Shown here in pieces: positions 44,101 to 54,600 of a DNA stretch of 64,000 bases. The notes beneath the pieces are model-generated. The model was not told the DNA's origin, searched no databases, and was given only the letters and a program-made list of their open reading frames with translations. This DNA is from Chrysaora quinquecirrha (taxonomy: Eukaryota; Cnidaria; Scyphozoa; Semaeostomeae; Pelagiidae). Numbering within the stretch: position 1 is the first letter of the stretch; every line of letters starts with the position of its first letter. The DNA lies in contig JACTAT010000051.1 of the NCBI GenBank assembly GCA_014526335.1, forward strand, positions 4,695,864-4,759,863. The letters run 5' to 3'. Made by a program: the position numbers and the translations under genes.

Positions 44101-47100
44101 CAATCCCAGTACGAAATTCAACGTGATGATCCTTTCAAAAATGGAACTTGCAAGAAGGAACGTATGGGTGAAGAGAAACTCGTTTATAGTGTGCAGGTAT
44201 CTATACTTTATTTGTTTTACTTACGTTGTTAACAGACGGGTATTTTTACGATCATAGCTACTGCTGTTATCACGGCCACTTATATTGCTGCTACTGCTAC
44301 TTCTGTTATTGCTACTGATGCTTCCCTGTCACTATTATTGCCTCTTCTACTGCTGCTACTAATACTCCTTTTGCTACTAGTAATCCTTCTTCTACTTATG
44401 CTACTACTGCCGCTGCTATTATTACAGCTTCTTATGATCCTAATAATATAGCTACTCCCACTCCCTCTGGTTCTAATACTCTTTCTTCTACTGACGGTTT
44501 TACTGTTACTGCTACTATTGCAACTTCTCTGCTGCTACTTATACTGCTACTGCTACTACTACTTGCGGCTGCTAATACTCCTTCCTTTACTAATGCCCTT
44601 CTTCTACTAATGCTTCTACTGCCATTGCTACTATCGCAACTTCTACAGCTGCTACTAATACTGCCAGTGCTACTACTATTGCGGCTGCTAATACTCCTTC
44701 AACTACTAATACTTCTACTGCCACTGCTACTAGTGCAACTTCTTCTGCTATTACTGATAGTGTTACCGCTACTGTTATTGTTGCTGCTAATGCTCCTTCT
44801 TCTACTGATACTTTTTGTCACTGCTGCTATCGCAATTTCTACTGCTGCTACTAATGCTCCTTCGGCTACCAATGCTTCTTCTACTGATGCTACTACTGTC
44901 ACTGGTATTTTTGTGACTTCTACTGCTGCTACTAATGCTGCTGCTGCTACTACTATTGCTGCTGCTAATACTTCTTTCCTCTTATAATCTTACTTTTACT
45001 GATGGTTCTACTGCCACTACTACTATTGCTACTTATTCTGCTATCTCTAATACTGCTTCTGCCTCTTCTTTGCTGTACTCCTGCTGTCTCTTCTTTCACT
45101 GCTGCTGCCTCTGCTGGTTCTGCTACTGTTACTGCTGCTTCTGCTGCTGCTGCTTTTCTCCTACTGCTGCTGATTCTGCTACTACTAGTACTGTTGCTAT
45201 TGCTACTTTTGCTTATGCTCCTGCCCCCTTTCTTCTCACTGCTGCTGCCTCTGCTAGTAATGCTAATGGCGTTGCTGCTGCTTCTGCGGCTACTATTATT
45301 GCTGTATCTCTTGCTGCTACTACTGCTATTCATGCTCCTTTTGTTGATATTATTTGTATTCATTTTTATGAATATAAATGCAATATACATATAAAGAAGT
45401 TAATGAATGTAAATGTGTATTATAATCTTATTTTCTTAGCGCTGTAGCCAGCTATGCCGTTTGAAAAAGCAAGCGGCAATGTGCAATTGTACCAGTCTCA
45501 AATACGCTTCTTCTCATCGAACCTGTTTCAATGCATCAGAAAGTAAGAGAAAGCTTACTTCTTATCTCTTCACTTGCCTTTCGTCGCCATTTACATTAAT
45601 AACCTTCAACTCTCTGCATCAAACTTTGTTTAATGTATGACATTATTTTTGTTGCCAGAAACATGCGCAATGTCTGTCGAAAAGCTGTATCAAAATGGAA
45701 CATTAAATTGTGACAAAGAATGCCCTCAACCATGCAGGTAATATTCATTCCATTTTGAAATTTATCCCAATTGTTTGCTTTTGTCAATGAAAGACTGAAA
45801 GCTGTTTTGTTTCTTTCAGGGAGACGATATATAAGTATGTGACTACGTCGTCTCAGATCTTCGCCAACGGATTTTTGGTAAGTCGAATTCTTCATTGATA
45901 AAAATGATTTCGTACGCAATAGACCTTTTCAAAGAGGCCTGGGTTGACGTGACATTTTCTGGAAAATGGTAGACATTTCCAGTAAGGGAATCTTTTCCAA
46001 GTGCAGCGACAGGTATTATGGTCGTTTCAGGAGATGTAGTGCATCAAATTTTACTTCAAAGTCACGTTTAATTCGAATAAAAGTGAACGAAAGGATTGAA
46101 TTGAAGTCCCACAATATTACCTCGAGGAGGCATTTAATAAAGTATATTCCTGTTTGTGAGTTGCTTACATCCTGTTTGCTGAGTATCTGCGGTTATTTTC
46201 AACATTTATTGTCGCAGATTCCTTTACTCTATTTTTCTTCCATTATTTGTAAATTTGCAACAAAATTTGCTGCATAACCTCTCCTAAAATGACCGCCATT
46301 CGGGTCGTTGCACGCGGAAAGGATTCCCTTATCAGAGATATCTATTATTTTCGCGCCGACCCAGACCTCTTTGAAAAGGTCTGTATTAGACTTATTACCT
46401 GAGTCCGCTGTTATCGCTCATGAAACCGAGGCCAAACTGGGGCCAAATGAGATCGCTCAAACTGGTTGTAGCGGGGTGTTGGTGTGGTGGAGGAGCGGAA
46501 AATAACGACTCAAGCAATAAGTCTAGGACGATTCTGCAAAAGATTGCGACGGGAGTATTCAGTGCTCCATAGAAATTCGAAACAGTGGATCGTGATCTAA
46601 TGCCCTGGACGCCATCTTTGTGGAATCGTTAATCGCCCAGTTAGAACATGAACCACGAATGGTCAATCCTACTCTGATGGGTGCTTAATTGTTGGGGGCT
46701 GTGATAAGTAGGGGATTGGAATTATATACTTGATCTTGGGGGGTTGGAATGAGCTAAGGGGTTGGAATTTCACTGCAAAGAAACTGACTGAGCACCTGTG
46801 CTATCAAATTAGTGGCTACAGCCAAATAGACAATAACTATGTAAAATCATCAGTGATACGCAGTATTTTCTTCTATTTTAAATATAAAATTTACATTCTA
46901 GAAAGCATATAACAGTCGTACACCAGGCGGCTTTGGCCTTCAAGCAACATACGTCAAGTAAGAATGCTAGTTGATTTATTATCCTGCACTCATATGTTTA
47001 TTTATATTTTGCCAGAGAAACTCACCGTACAATTAGCATGACTACTGTTGATGTCCACAAAGCCTGACTGGTAGATACCCTCTTGCTTTGAGCTTTCTTC

Positions 47101-48441
47101 ATATTACGACCCTCTTTTCAATTAAGGAATCATCAACCATTGAAATATACATCAACTTTGAAAAAGCAATCTATTCCAGGTTTAATTATAACCCCCTTTG
47201 TTATAGTAAGCCCCTCTCTTGTTATTTTACTAATTAGAAAGAACGAAAGAACCCTAAAGGGCTTATTCAATAGTGAAAGTTTGGGTGGGAACTTATTCAG
47301 AAATGCCGTTTTTAAGCTAATTATTGATCTGATGATATCTTTATCTTACATTTTCATTCGTTGTATTCGATCATTTTCAACTTCATTAAGATTGCTTGAA
47401 CTTCAATAAGCGTGAGGATATCACAGGTTTTTGTATTTGTCTTCTAGAGAGAACTTTGTTCGGCTGAAAATATTCTACGAAGACCAGAATGTCGAATACG
47501 TTATTACAAGAGCGTACTACGGGGTAAGGCTTCAACTCGGCCCTTATCCTTCATTCTCTTTCCTTTTCTGAAACCCTTGTGTGTGTTTTGCAGCAGTCAT
47601 TATATATCATCTAGGGGTTTAAGAGCAACAGAAGCGTTAATTCGAAGGACATTTATCTATTTAAAAAGATGTGCGAGATTCTTGTTGCAGCAAAAGGATT
47701 TTAAAAGAATTTCCCTTTTAAACAATAGGATTCTAAGCAAAGATACAGGAGATTTCCGAGAAGGCAATCGCCCCTTGGGTCAATTGGTGTTTGTGCACTA
47801 GCCACAAGGATCTCACAAGCAGATAAACTAACTAAAGAGAACATAGAACTTGCCTGTGATAGTAATGTGACTGAGGCTCGAACCCCCGCTGCTGTGACTG
47901 AAGCTACGATGCCAGCATCTCAAAAGGGGCAGCTGCCTCATCCGCTGTCGAGTGAAGTCGAAAAGAGGGTGCAAAGTACCCTTATGAATTTCCTGCTAGA
48001 AGATTGTTGCTCTAATAAGTCGAAAAATGACACTGAGGCTACGTAAACAATCAATTGGCTGATTAAGCGAAAGATTCGTGTAGTGTTGTGGTATTCTTAT
48101 AGATGTTCGTATTTTCTCTGTGAACTTTGGTGTACACTTTTTAGAATTTTCATAAATTTAATGGCACACCCCCCCCGTCACTGATCTATTGAAGTCACCC
48201 CCCGGGTAGCACATAAACAACTTACAAAAACCATAGTGAAAGTTACTTTTTTTCGTTTTAGATTGAGAAATTGTTGTCTGACATTGGAGGCCAAATGGGA
48301 CTTTGGATCGGTGTATCAGTGGTAACAATTTTTGAATTGATGGGTTTCCTATACAATATTTCCGTACATCTGTTGAGAATACGAACGAAGAGGGTTCAGC
48401 AAGAACGATTACCTGAAGACAAGGTTATTCCATTGCAGTAA
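41182..48441 (+). CDS. DEG/ENaC-family (acid-sensing-like) cation channel
   Basis: Eleven exons: 41182-41439, 41961-42367, 42823-42953, 43807-43970, 44110-44196, 45440-45542, 45659-45737, 45820-45877, 46902-46957, 47448-47523, 48262-48441; they join to exactly 532 codons. These are trimeric amiloride-sensitive Na+ channels of the plasma membrane. The gating His-Gly pair is residues 32-33; TM1 follows (LIVRLIWFAIWLAAWSMFFF). LKFPSVMVCNHN is the family FPAVTxC-type motif. A cysteine-rich extracellular domain contains YGNCYVFNHG, CSQLCRLKKQAAMCNC and CPQPC. TM2 reads GGQMGLWIGVSVVTIFEL, with the GxS selectivity filter at 490-492. An unusual Gly/Ser/Thr-rich insertion (~20 residues near 42140-42190) lies in the extracellular finger region. 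ATG 41182 is preceded by an acceptor at 41172-41173, so the 5' UTR is spliced. Ligand (acid, peptide, bile acid) cannot be inferred. Confidence 0.93.
42575..42675. repeat. MITE family M2, right-end fragment
   Basis: Contains ACGTGGCCAAACGGTCCAAC and ends TGTTTGATCGTTTGGCCAGGACC; the left end is missing. It lies in DEG/ENaC intron 2. Confidence 0.65.
43287..43490. repeat. Element with GTTTACATGG / CATGTAAAC ends
   Basis: Left GGACCTGTTTACATGGAGG, right GTTCATGTAAACACAAG. Inside are two copies of CAGCCCGGTTAGCCGAGCTA separated by AGCGTTTACATGGATAAA. Probably a composite MITE in DEG/ENaC intron 3. An S2 repeat (reverse) precedes it at 43085-43225. Confidence 0.55.
44230..45340. repeat. 1.1-kb degenerate triplet array in DEG/ENaC intron 5
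   Basis: Long run of interrupted GCTACT/TCTACT/GCTGCT triplets (CTN-type) that keeps triplet register over hundreds of bases but has no perfect long run. Frames translate to poly-Leu, poly-Thr/Ala or poly-Ser. None has a start context, family similarity or splice support, so it is treated as a non-coding repeat. Confidence 0.8.
45922..46383. repeat. MITE with AGACCTTTTCAAAGAGG ends
   Basis: Left AGACCTTTTCAAAGAGGCCTGGGT and right ACCCAGACCTCTTTGAAAAGGTCT are ~24-bp inverted repeats with one offset. It lies in DEG/ENaC intron 8. The 104-codon frame inside is not recognised. Confidence 0.75.
47800..47945 (-). repeat. Possible diverged SINE S1 copy
   Basis: Contains TGACTGAGGCTCGAACCCC (B-box complement) and a preceding AGATAAACTAACTAAAGAG resembling the S1 tail, but similarity is weak. 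It lies in DEG/ENaC intron 10. Confidence 0.35.
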
Positions 48442-48470
48442 CAAGTAAGAAGAATATATTACTACCGTAA

Positions 48471-48776
48471 ATTCTCGAATAAACCCCCTAGGGGCTTATT
48501 TATTTTTGATTATTTCGGAGGGGGGCTTACTCTAGGCGGGTTTAAAAGAGGGGACTAATAAAATATTCATAAAATCGTGATTTATCATTGAGAATACATT
48601 TTCCTGTTATATCTCGATAAAGTACCAATATCAATCAAAAGGGAGTGGGTGCTGATTCGAGGGGGGCTTATTAACGATGTCTTGCTCTAGGGTGGGTGCT
48701 TATTGGAAGGGGTCTTATTCGAGGCTTATTAACAATTGGGTGCTTATTCGAGGGGGGCAGTTCGAGGTTTTACGGT
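48471..48776. repeat. MITE with CCGTAAATTCTCGAATAA ends
   Basis: Left CTACCGTAAATTCTCGAATAA, right CAGTTCGAGGTTTTACGGTG, with several internal GGGGGGCTTATT words in the same sense. Related beginnings occur at 33519 (ACCGTAAATCCTCAAATAAAC), 56225 and 57941. Confidence 0.65.
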
Positions 48777-49450
48777 GCTTAAACATTTCAACAAAAGTCA
48801 TTGGTCCTAATTTGGGGGGCTATGAAAAAATTTAAAGACCATTTCTCCCGCCTTTGTCAAGAAACCAGTGTTAAAGACAAAATAAACGGACCAGCAGGAC
48901 GTTATAGGCTCAAGTTCTGAATAAGACTTATAGAGACGAATAATGACTCATTAACATTTTCAATGAGGTTATTCTTTTATTTCCTTAAAACCTGTGCATA
49001 TAAGTTACTATTTGACGTTGTTAACTAAATCTAGTCTCTACACATTCACATTTTTACATTAGACTATCTAGTTAAAGACTCGAATTATGTACATCCATGT
49101 TAAAAATGTATATAGGTACAAGAATTTTTTGTCTGTACCCAGATTGAATCGCTACTCTTTAGTTTCCTAAGTGTGGGATATGCTCCTATCTTAAATTCTG
49201 AAAAAATCTATAATAATGGCCATTCGTGAAGGTTCGAAAAGGTGTATTGTCAATTTAAACAACTTAATACTCAGGAGGTTGGAGCTACGAAAGGATGTAA
49301 AGAGTCGAGGTAAGATGGAAAAAATTCGTGGAAGGAGGGAGTAACTGCAATATTTGAAAGGGAGGTGGGAGAGATCAAATTTTGTAGAAAGATAAGGAGA
49401 TCGATCTAGACCACTGTTTCTGCTGCATAATGCATTCTCCTCACACAAAC

Positions 49451-49563
49451 AGCCAGCCATGTTGTTTGACAAAACAAGCGGCAAATTGCAACTGTACGAG
49501 TCTCAAATACGCTTCTTCTTAACGAACCTGTTTCCATGCATCAGAGTTTAAGAGAATGCTTAG
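49451..49563 (+). pseudogene. Decayed copy of DEG/ENaC exon 6
   Basis: About 110 bases align with 45445-45555, including the shared runs AAGCGGCAA, GTCTCAAATACGCTTCTTCT and AACCTGTTTC-ATGCATCAGA. The copy has an in-frame TAA where exon 6 reads CATCG, and its donor has changed from GTAAGA to GTTTAAG. Similarity continues slightly into intron 6. No neighbouring exons are present, so this is an exon-scale duplication relic. Confidence 0.7.
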
Positions 49564-50468
49564 CTATTTCTAACCCCTATACTTGTTTTCTCCTTCGAGC
49601 GCGTCATACATGACAATTGACTGACAGTCTGTGTATGGCTACACGAAGTACCTGGTTTTTTATTAAATAAAAATTTTTTAAATTAATTGTTTCACAAAGT
49701 CGTACGAACATGAATCAGAGCAAATAATTTTTCTCGCCGAAGGATTTTCTTTGAAAATACAAATCTGATTTTGGCGTAAAGTTGGCTTTCCAAATAACTT
49801 GATAAAAGTTTGCCGATATTTCAATGAGGATTATTTTCTCCAAAAAATTGTTTTTCAATTATAATTTTCATAATTCATTGTACCTCAGTAGCGAAGATAA
49901 AGGGGGTTGTCGTCGGTTGCTCCTAACCAAGTCTTGGTAAAGCGATCTTTTGGAAAATAGTTTCTTCTATGTCATTTTCTACCGCAGAAAATTGTTGTGG
50001 CTTGGTTAAATGCCAGGAACCTCTACTCCCAGCTTCGTCACTGTTTTCTTTGGTATATTTGTACTTGTCCTTGATGAGTTGTCTCCGCTTGGCAATGATC
50101 TCGACTCGGACCAAACTTTTGGACCTTTTATTGTGAATCATGTCCGTACAACAAAACAAAGGGTATTTTCCTGAAATTGGGGTAGGGAGAGGGGTAGGGA
50201 GATGTAATTTTAAAAAATTCACGAATAAAAGCCCAAAGTCAAATTTGGCCAATTTTGCAAGGAGGCTCTAAGCCCCTGAGCCCCCTGGGCGATATCTGTG
50301 ACGCAATCAAAGTTAATCCACATTTTTGCCAGAAACGTTAATTTTCAGAAACATAATAAAATATGTATTAGACATGCTAATCAATAAATTAAATAAATAA
50401 TAAACATTTAGATTTACACCCGTGCGGTAAAAATGGGAAATACCGTCCCAAAATACCAATTTCGAAAT

Positions 50469-51060
50469 ACAGTTGGCATCCGCTATCTCGACTGCCCGCT
50501 ATCTCGAACATTCGCTATCTCGAACGATTTTCCATTTCCCCTCGCTTTGGTATACAGTTTTGTATAGAAAAATCATCCGCTATCTCGAACCCCGTTATCT
50601 CGAACATTCGCTATCTCGAACCATTTTCCATTTCCCATGGAGGAAAACCTGCTTTTTTCTCGAACTTTGCCAAATTTTCTGCCGAACTGGATAAAGAGAC
50701 AGGCTGATAATATGTATACGTTCGCCTAGCGGAGCGGGAATGGCAGTAGATAAGTGATATACTGCCCATGTATGCAATAGATGAAGCTGTTTTCTTTCGA
50801 GATGTGCTGCATCGCCATTATCTCAATTTCACTAATAGTAGAGATGATAGCAGATGAGCTTTGACTCCTATGTAAAAAAAACTGACTTGTTTGATGAAAT
50901 TTGGGATCAGTAACGCTGCATGTTAATAGGGGTTCCTTTTCTGACTTAAAAACTATAATTTTTCATATTTATATGGGGCATCCGTTATCTCGAACATTCG
51001 CTATCTCGAACAAATTCCAGTTTCCCTTAAGAGTTCGAGATAGCGGATGTCAACTGTATA
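50469..51060. repeat. Pogo/Tigger-like MITE (family P1), complete
   Basis: Ends TACAGTTGGCATCCGCTATC and GATAGCGGATGTCAACTGTA are inverted and flanked by TA, the Tc1-mariner/pogo target. CGCTATCTCGAACATT words recur inside near both ends. No transposase frame. A truncated copy lies at 23345-23634. Confidence 0.75.
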
Positions 51061-51632
51061 TTAATGTTGCTTAACTGACGTTTTACATATTGCTTCAAGC
51101 TGAATTGTTTTATGAAGCTATGGTTTCTAATCTATCAATTTTCCAAACTGATATGGTTATCCCCAGAATAGAAAGTAAAACCCTTCACCATGACCCTGAC
51201 CAATTCACCCTATAACCAGACATATTACCCGAGTTGCCCCTTTCGCAAACAGTAACAACCAACTGTCAACAGCCACAACAACCTGGTCGTTCTCTGCTTC
51301 AGATTAGACTCACAACATAAGCCAAACTATTTCGCTAGATGTTGTTGTTGTTTTCTTTCAATTGCTCATTGTGGAGTGACAAAACAAAAGTAGGGGATTG
51401 AAAACTAGAAACTCGTGTAGTGAGTCTAGCTTCAGAGTACACTGAGGTATGGCTGTTGTAGTTTTGTGTGTTTGCTGTTGCTATTTCTAAAGTGTGGGAC
51501 GGATTGTAATTAGTCTATCCTATTACCCTCTGCATTTCAATTCTTCGTTCTTTAGCTAGCTTGATCGATTTTCGTGGCGATCTAGCCACCTAGTTTCAGC
51601 TCAATTTCTTTTATTAATTCTTTATTTTTCAT

Positions 51633-54600
51633 TTAGTTATTGTTATTTTCGGCGTGAAAAACAGCTCCAGGGAGGTCTTCATAGGAACCCATATGTCTGT
51701 TATTATTTGGCCCTCTTGGAGGCAATCTTGACAAATTTATGCCTCGTTGTGCCGCTCCGCCTACCTGTCTCTGTTGCTGACCAGCAGGAGATAGAATCCG
51801 CGCTTTATTTGCCGCGCGTTTCCACTTTGCTTTATTAGAGTTCCCTTGCATTGACTGTACCTTCAGATATTCGGTTTTCAGTAAATTTTCAATGTTTGTT
51901 AGTGCTGTGAGTTCAGTACTCCCTTCTGCTGCGTTCGATTCCGCTTGAGACTTCAGTCGGTCTAACGCTACTTGAATAGCGGCAAATGATCCTAGATCCT
52001 GGCCCTCACCATCGCTGATAACGCTAAGACGGCTAACTCTTCCCGTTCTTGGCGCTGCAGAGCCTTTACCCTTCGATGTGCTTGGATCAAACGGCTCTAC
52101 TTGGATACTCAAGCAAGGGCAAGCGTACTGTTTGCATTTCTTGATGCAGTAAGAAAGAATATTTTTGAAGAAATTGGCCAAAAGATTCAATACAACGTAA
52201 ATAAAAACCAACCCTATTGAGATCAAGAACCAGTTCAACATCCGATAAGCATCGTGTGTGTTATGACCAACGTTTGTTTTCACTTTCCCTGGAACGTAAT
52301 CACCGAATCCCACAGTAGAGCAAGCTACTATCAAGAAGTAAATCGCCTCAAAGAACGACCATTTCTCAATGAAAGTGAATATCGTAGCGAGAATCAGACT
52401 GACGATGGTGAATACCACGAATGATGCGACCAGTATTTCTCCGAGGGGTAACTCTTTTGGACCAGGAGGTGTGAAAATTTGTTTCTCGGCATATAATCAT
52501 ATCCTTTTCGTACGAGTTGAGAGAGTGAAGTGACGATTCTCTGAAGAATTGTGTTCAGATATAGAATGTTTATTGGTATTCCAATCATTGCATAGAATAT
52601 GAAAAAATTTGGCCTTCCACTGTTGATGGCGAAGTCAAACCAAAACCTAAGAAAAAGATATAAAAACGTTAAAACCTTGAAACATGAAGATAACTGAATT
52701 AAAAATCAGGACACCACAGATGATGATTATGCTTATGATTATCATCATGATAGCAATGAGATTATGATGATGTGATGGTGATGGTGGTCGTGATGATGTA
52801 GATAACGTTGATTACGATGATGGTGAATGTTGCTGATTAATATGATTACAACAATTACGCAGTGGCTCTATTCGTGTTGATGATTGCGATGTGGTGATAG
52901 CTTTTGTTTTTTATGAATGAGGTGATAATGATTATGGTGGTTGGACTGATTGTGATTATGTTAATGATTATGCTTTACGTTGTGATCTTGGCTTTTATAA
53001 TGACAATGATTGATTATGACTGTGATTATGATGATAATTATGATAATGATTGTGATTATGATTATGACTATGATTATGAGTATGACTTTAATTGTGATTA
53101 TGATTGTGGCTATGATTACGATAATGATTTAGATTGAAATCATGATTAGGACTATTGTAATGGCTATGATTGTGATCATGATCATAATCACAAATTAGTA
53201 ATCATGATCATGATCTTACCGATAATCCTAATCGCATCATGATCATGATATGAATTTATTGTATTGATGATTTGATTAAGATGAATGTTTTAAGTGCTTT
53301 ATATATGGTTAAGATTTGTTCACATGTATAATGTAAGGTACTGGCCAAACGATCAAACATTGTTTATCAAACATTTGAAATTTGCTTGTCAAACAAAATG
53401 TTTGCTGTTTGGCCACGTCACAAAACATTGCTGACCAAACTTTTTTGCTTGTTTTTTTTGTTTAGCAAAATGTCTATGAACTTTTTCAAAAGCATCTTGC
53501 AACAAATGTAGACTATTTTTGCTCGTCAGGCAATGTTTCGTGAGAAAATTACAAAAGTTTGACAAACAATGTTTGAACGTTGAACCAGCGCCTTGCATAA
53601 CATGAAACATAACAAAAGGCTACATAACATATAGAAGTGCAACATAAAGCAATAATACATACATATACGCATTCATACACATATATATAAGTTCCTTTCA
53701 TCGACAAAGGAATATAAGAAGCAAAAGTATACAATAACAAACAAACACTTGTTCTACAATATAAATCATCCCTGAATCATCTGACAGTTTCTCTTTGCTA
53801 AACAGGAAAGTGAAAGAGCCCTAGAGCTGTCTTCACTTTTCTCATTACTGATGCTGTCTTATGTACAGCTGAGCAAGCAAACTGGGATTTTATCCGAAGT
53901 TCTTTCTCAAACAAACGAGACCTATTTACTTTTAGACTTCAATCTTGCTAATGAAAGATAGGCAATATTATATCAATGTCTAGGCGTGATAACCAAATCT
54001 GCTGTGACTCGAAAGTAGGGTTTTCTTTTCTCACTTCTTTTAGTTGCAAGAGGAAGTGGCAAAATGAGCACGAAGTTTATAGAATAGTTTCTGTCGACCA
54101 TCCTTTGAAACCCTATGGCTTCTAGTTCTAATAAAGGCCCTCCCCGCAAATACTTAAATAACTTATGAAAACTTTTCCAACCCGCCAACCGTTTTCCAAC
54201 CCAGGGATAATTATTATCACAATTTTGAAGAGGTTTCCTTCTGCCACGTGTCGTACACTTCACTTGATTCTGACGTAATAATGAATTAACTGCCTATCAG
54301 GGGTCCCTTGCACCTTTTAAATAGGGCATGTGCAAGCTCTTAATGTGGTGAATCGAGAGATACCTCTTTTGCAAGTTGTTGCAAAAATGACTTTTCGTCA
54401 GAATTAGTTTGTTTATAAATTTTCAAATAATAAGCTACTCTTCTTCGAAGCAGATTTTTAAATTAGCGCTCCGGGCGCTTAATCGAGGAAATTCGGTAAT
54501 CATTATCATGATAATCATGATTACATACGTCCATGACGAGCTGCATTGCATTCATAGCAATTGAGCATCACGTCAATTCCTTCAATAGTCAGTTTCTATC

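Larger units (their letters stand above)
48442..51632. other. Intergenic stretch DEG-ENaC / THIK, repeat-rich
   Basis: Both genes end into this interval. It contains an element with CCGTAAATTCTCGAATAA / TTCGAGGTTTTACGG ends (48471-48776), a decayed copy of DEG/ENaC exon 6 (49451-49563) and the complete P1 pogo-like MITE (50469-51060). No other gene recognised. Confidence 0.5.

Noticed and set aside
44610..45447. Leu-rich and Thr/Ala-rich frames of 100-170 codons
   Set aside because: They are translations of a degenerate triplet array; no start context, domain or splice evidence.
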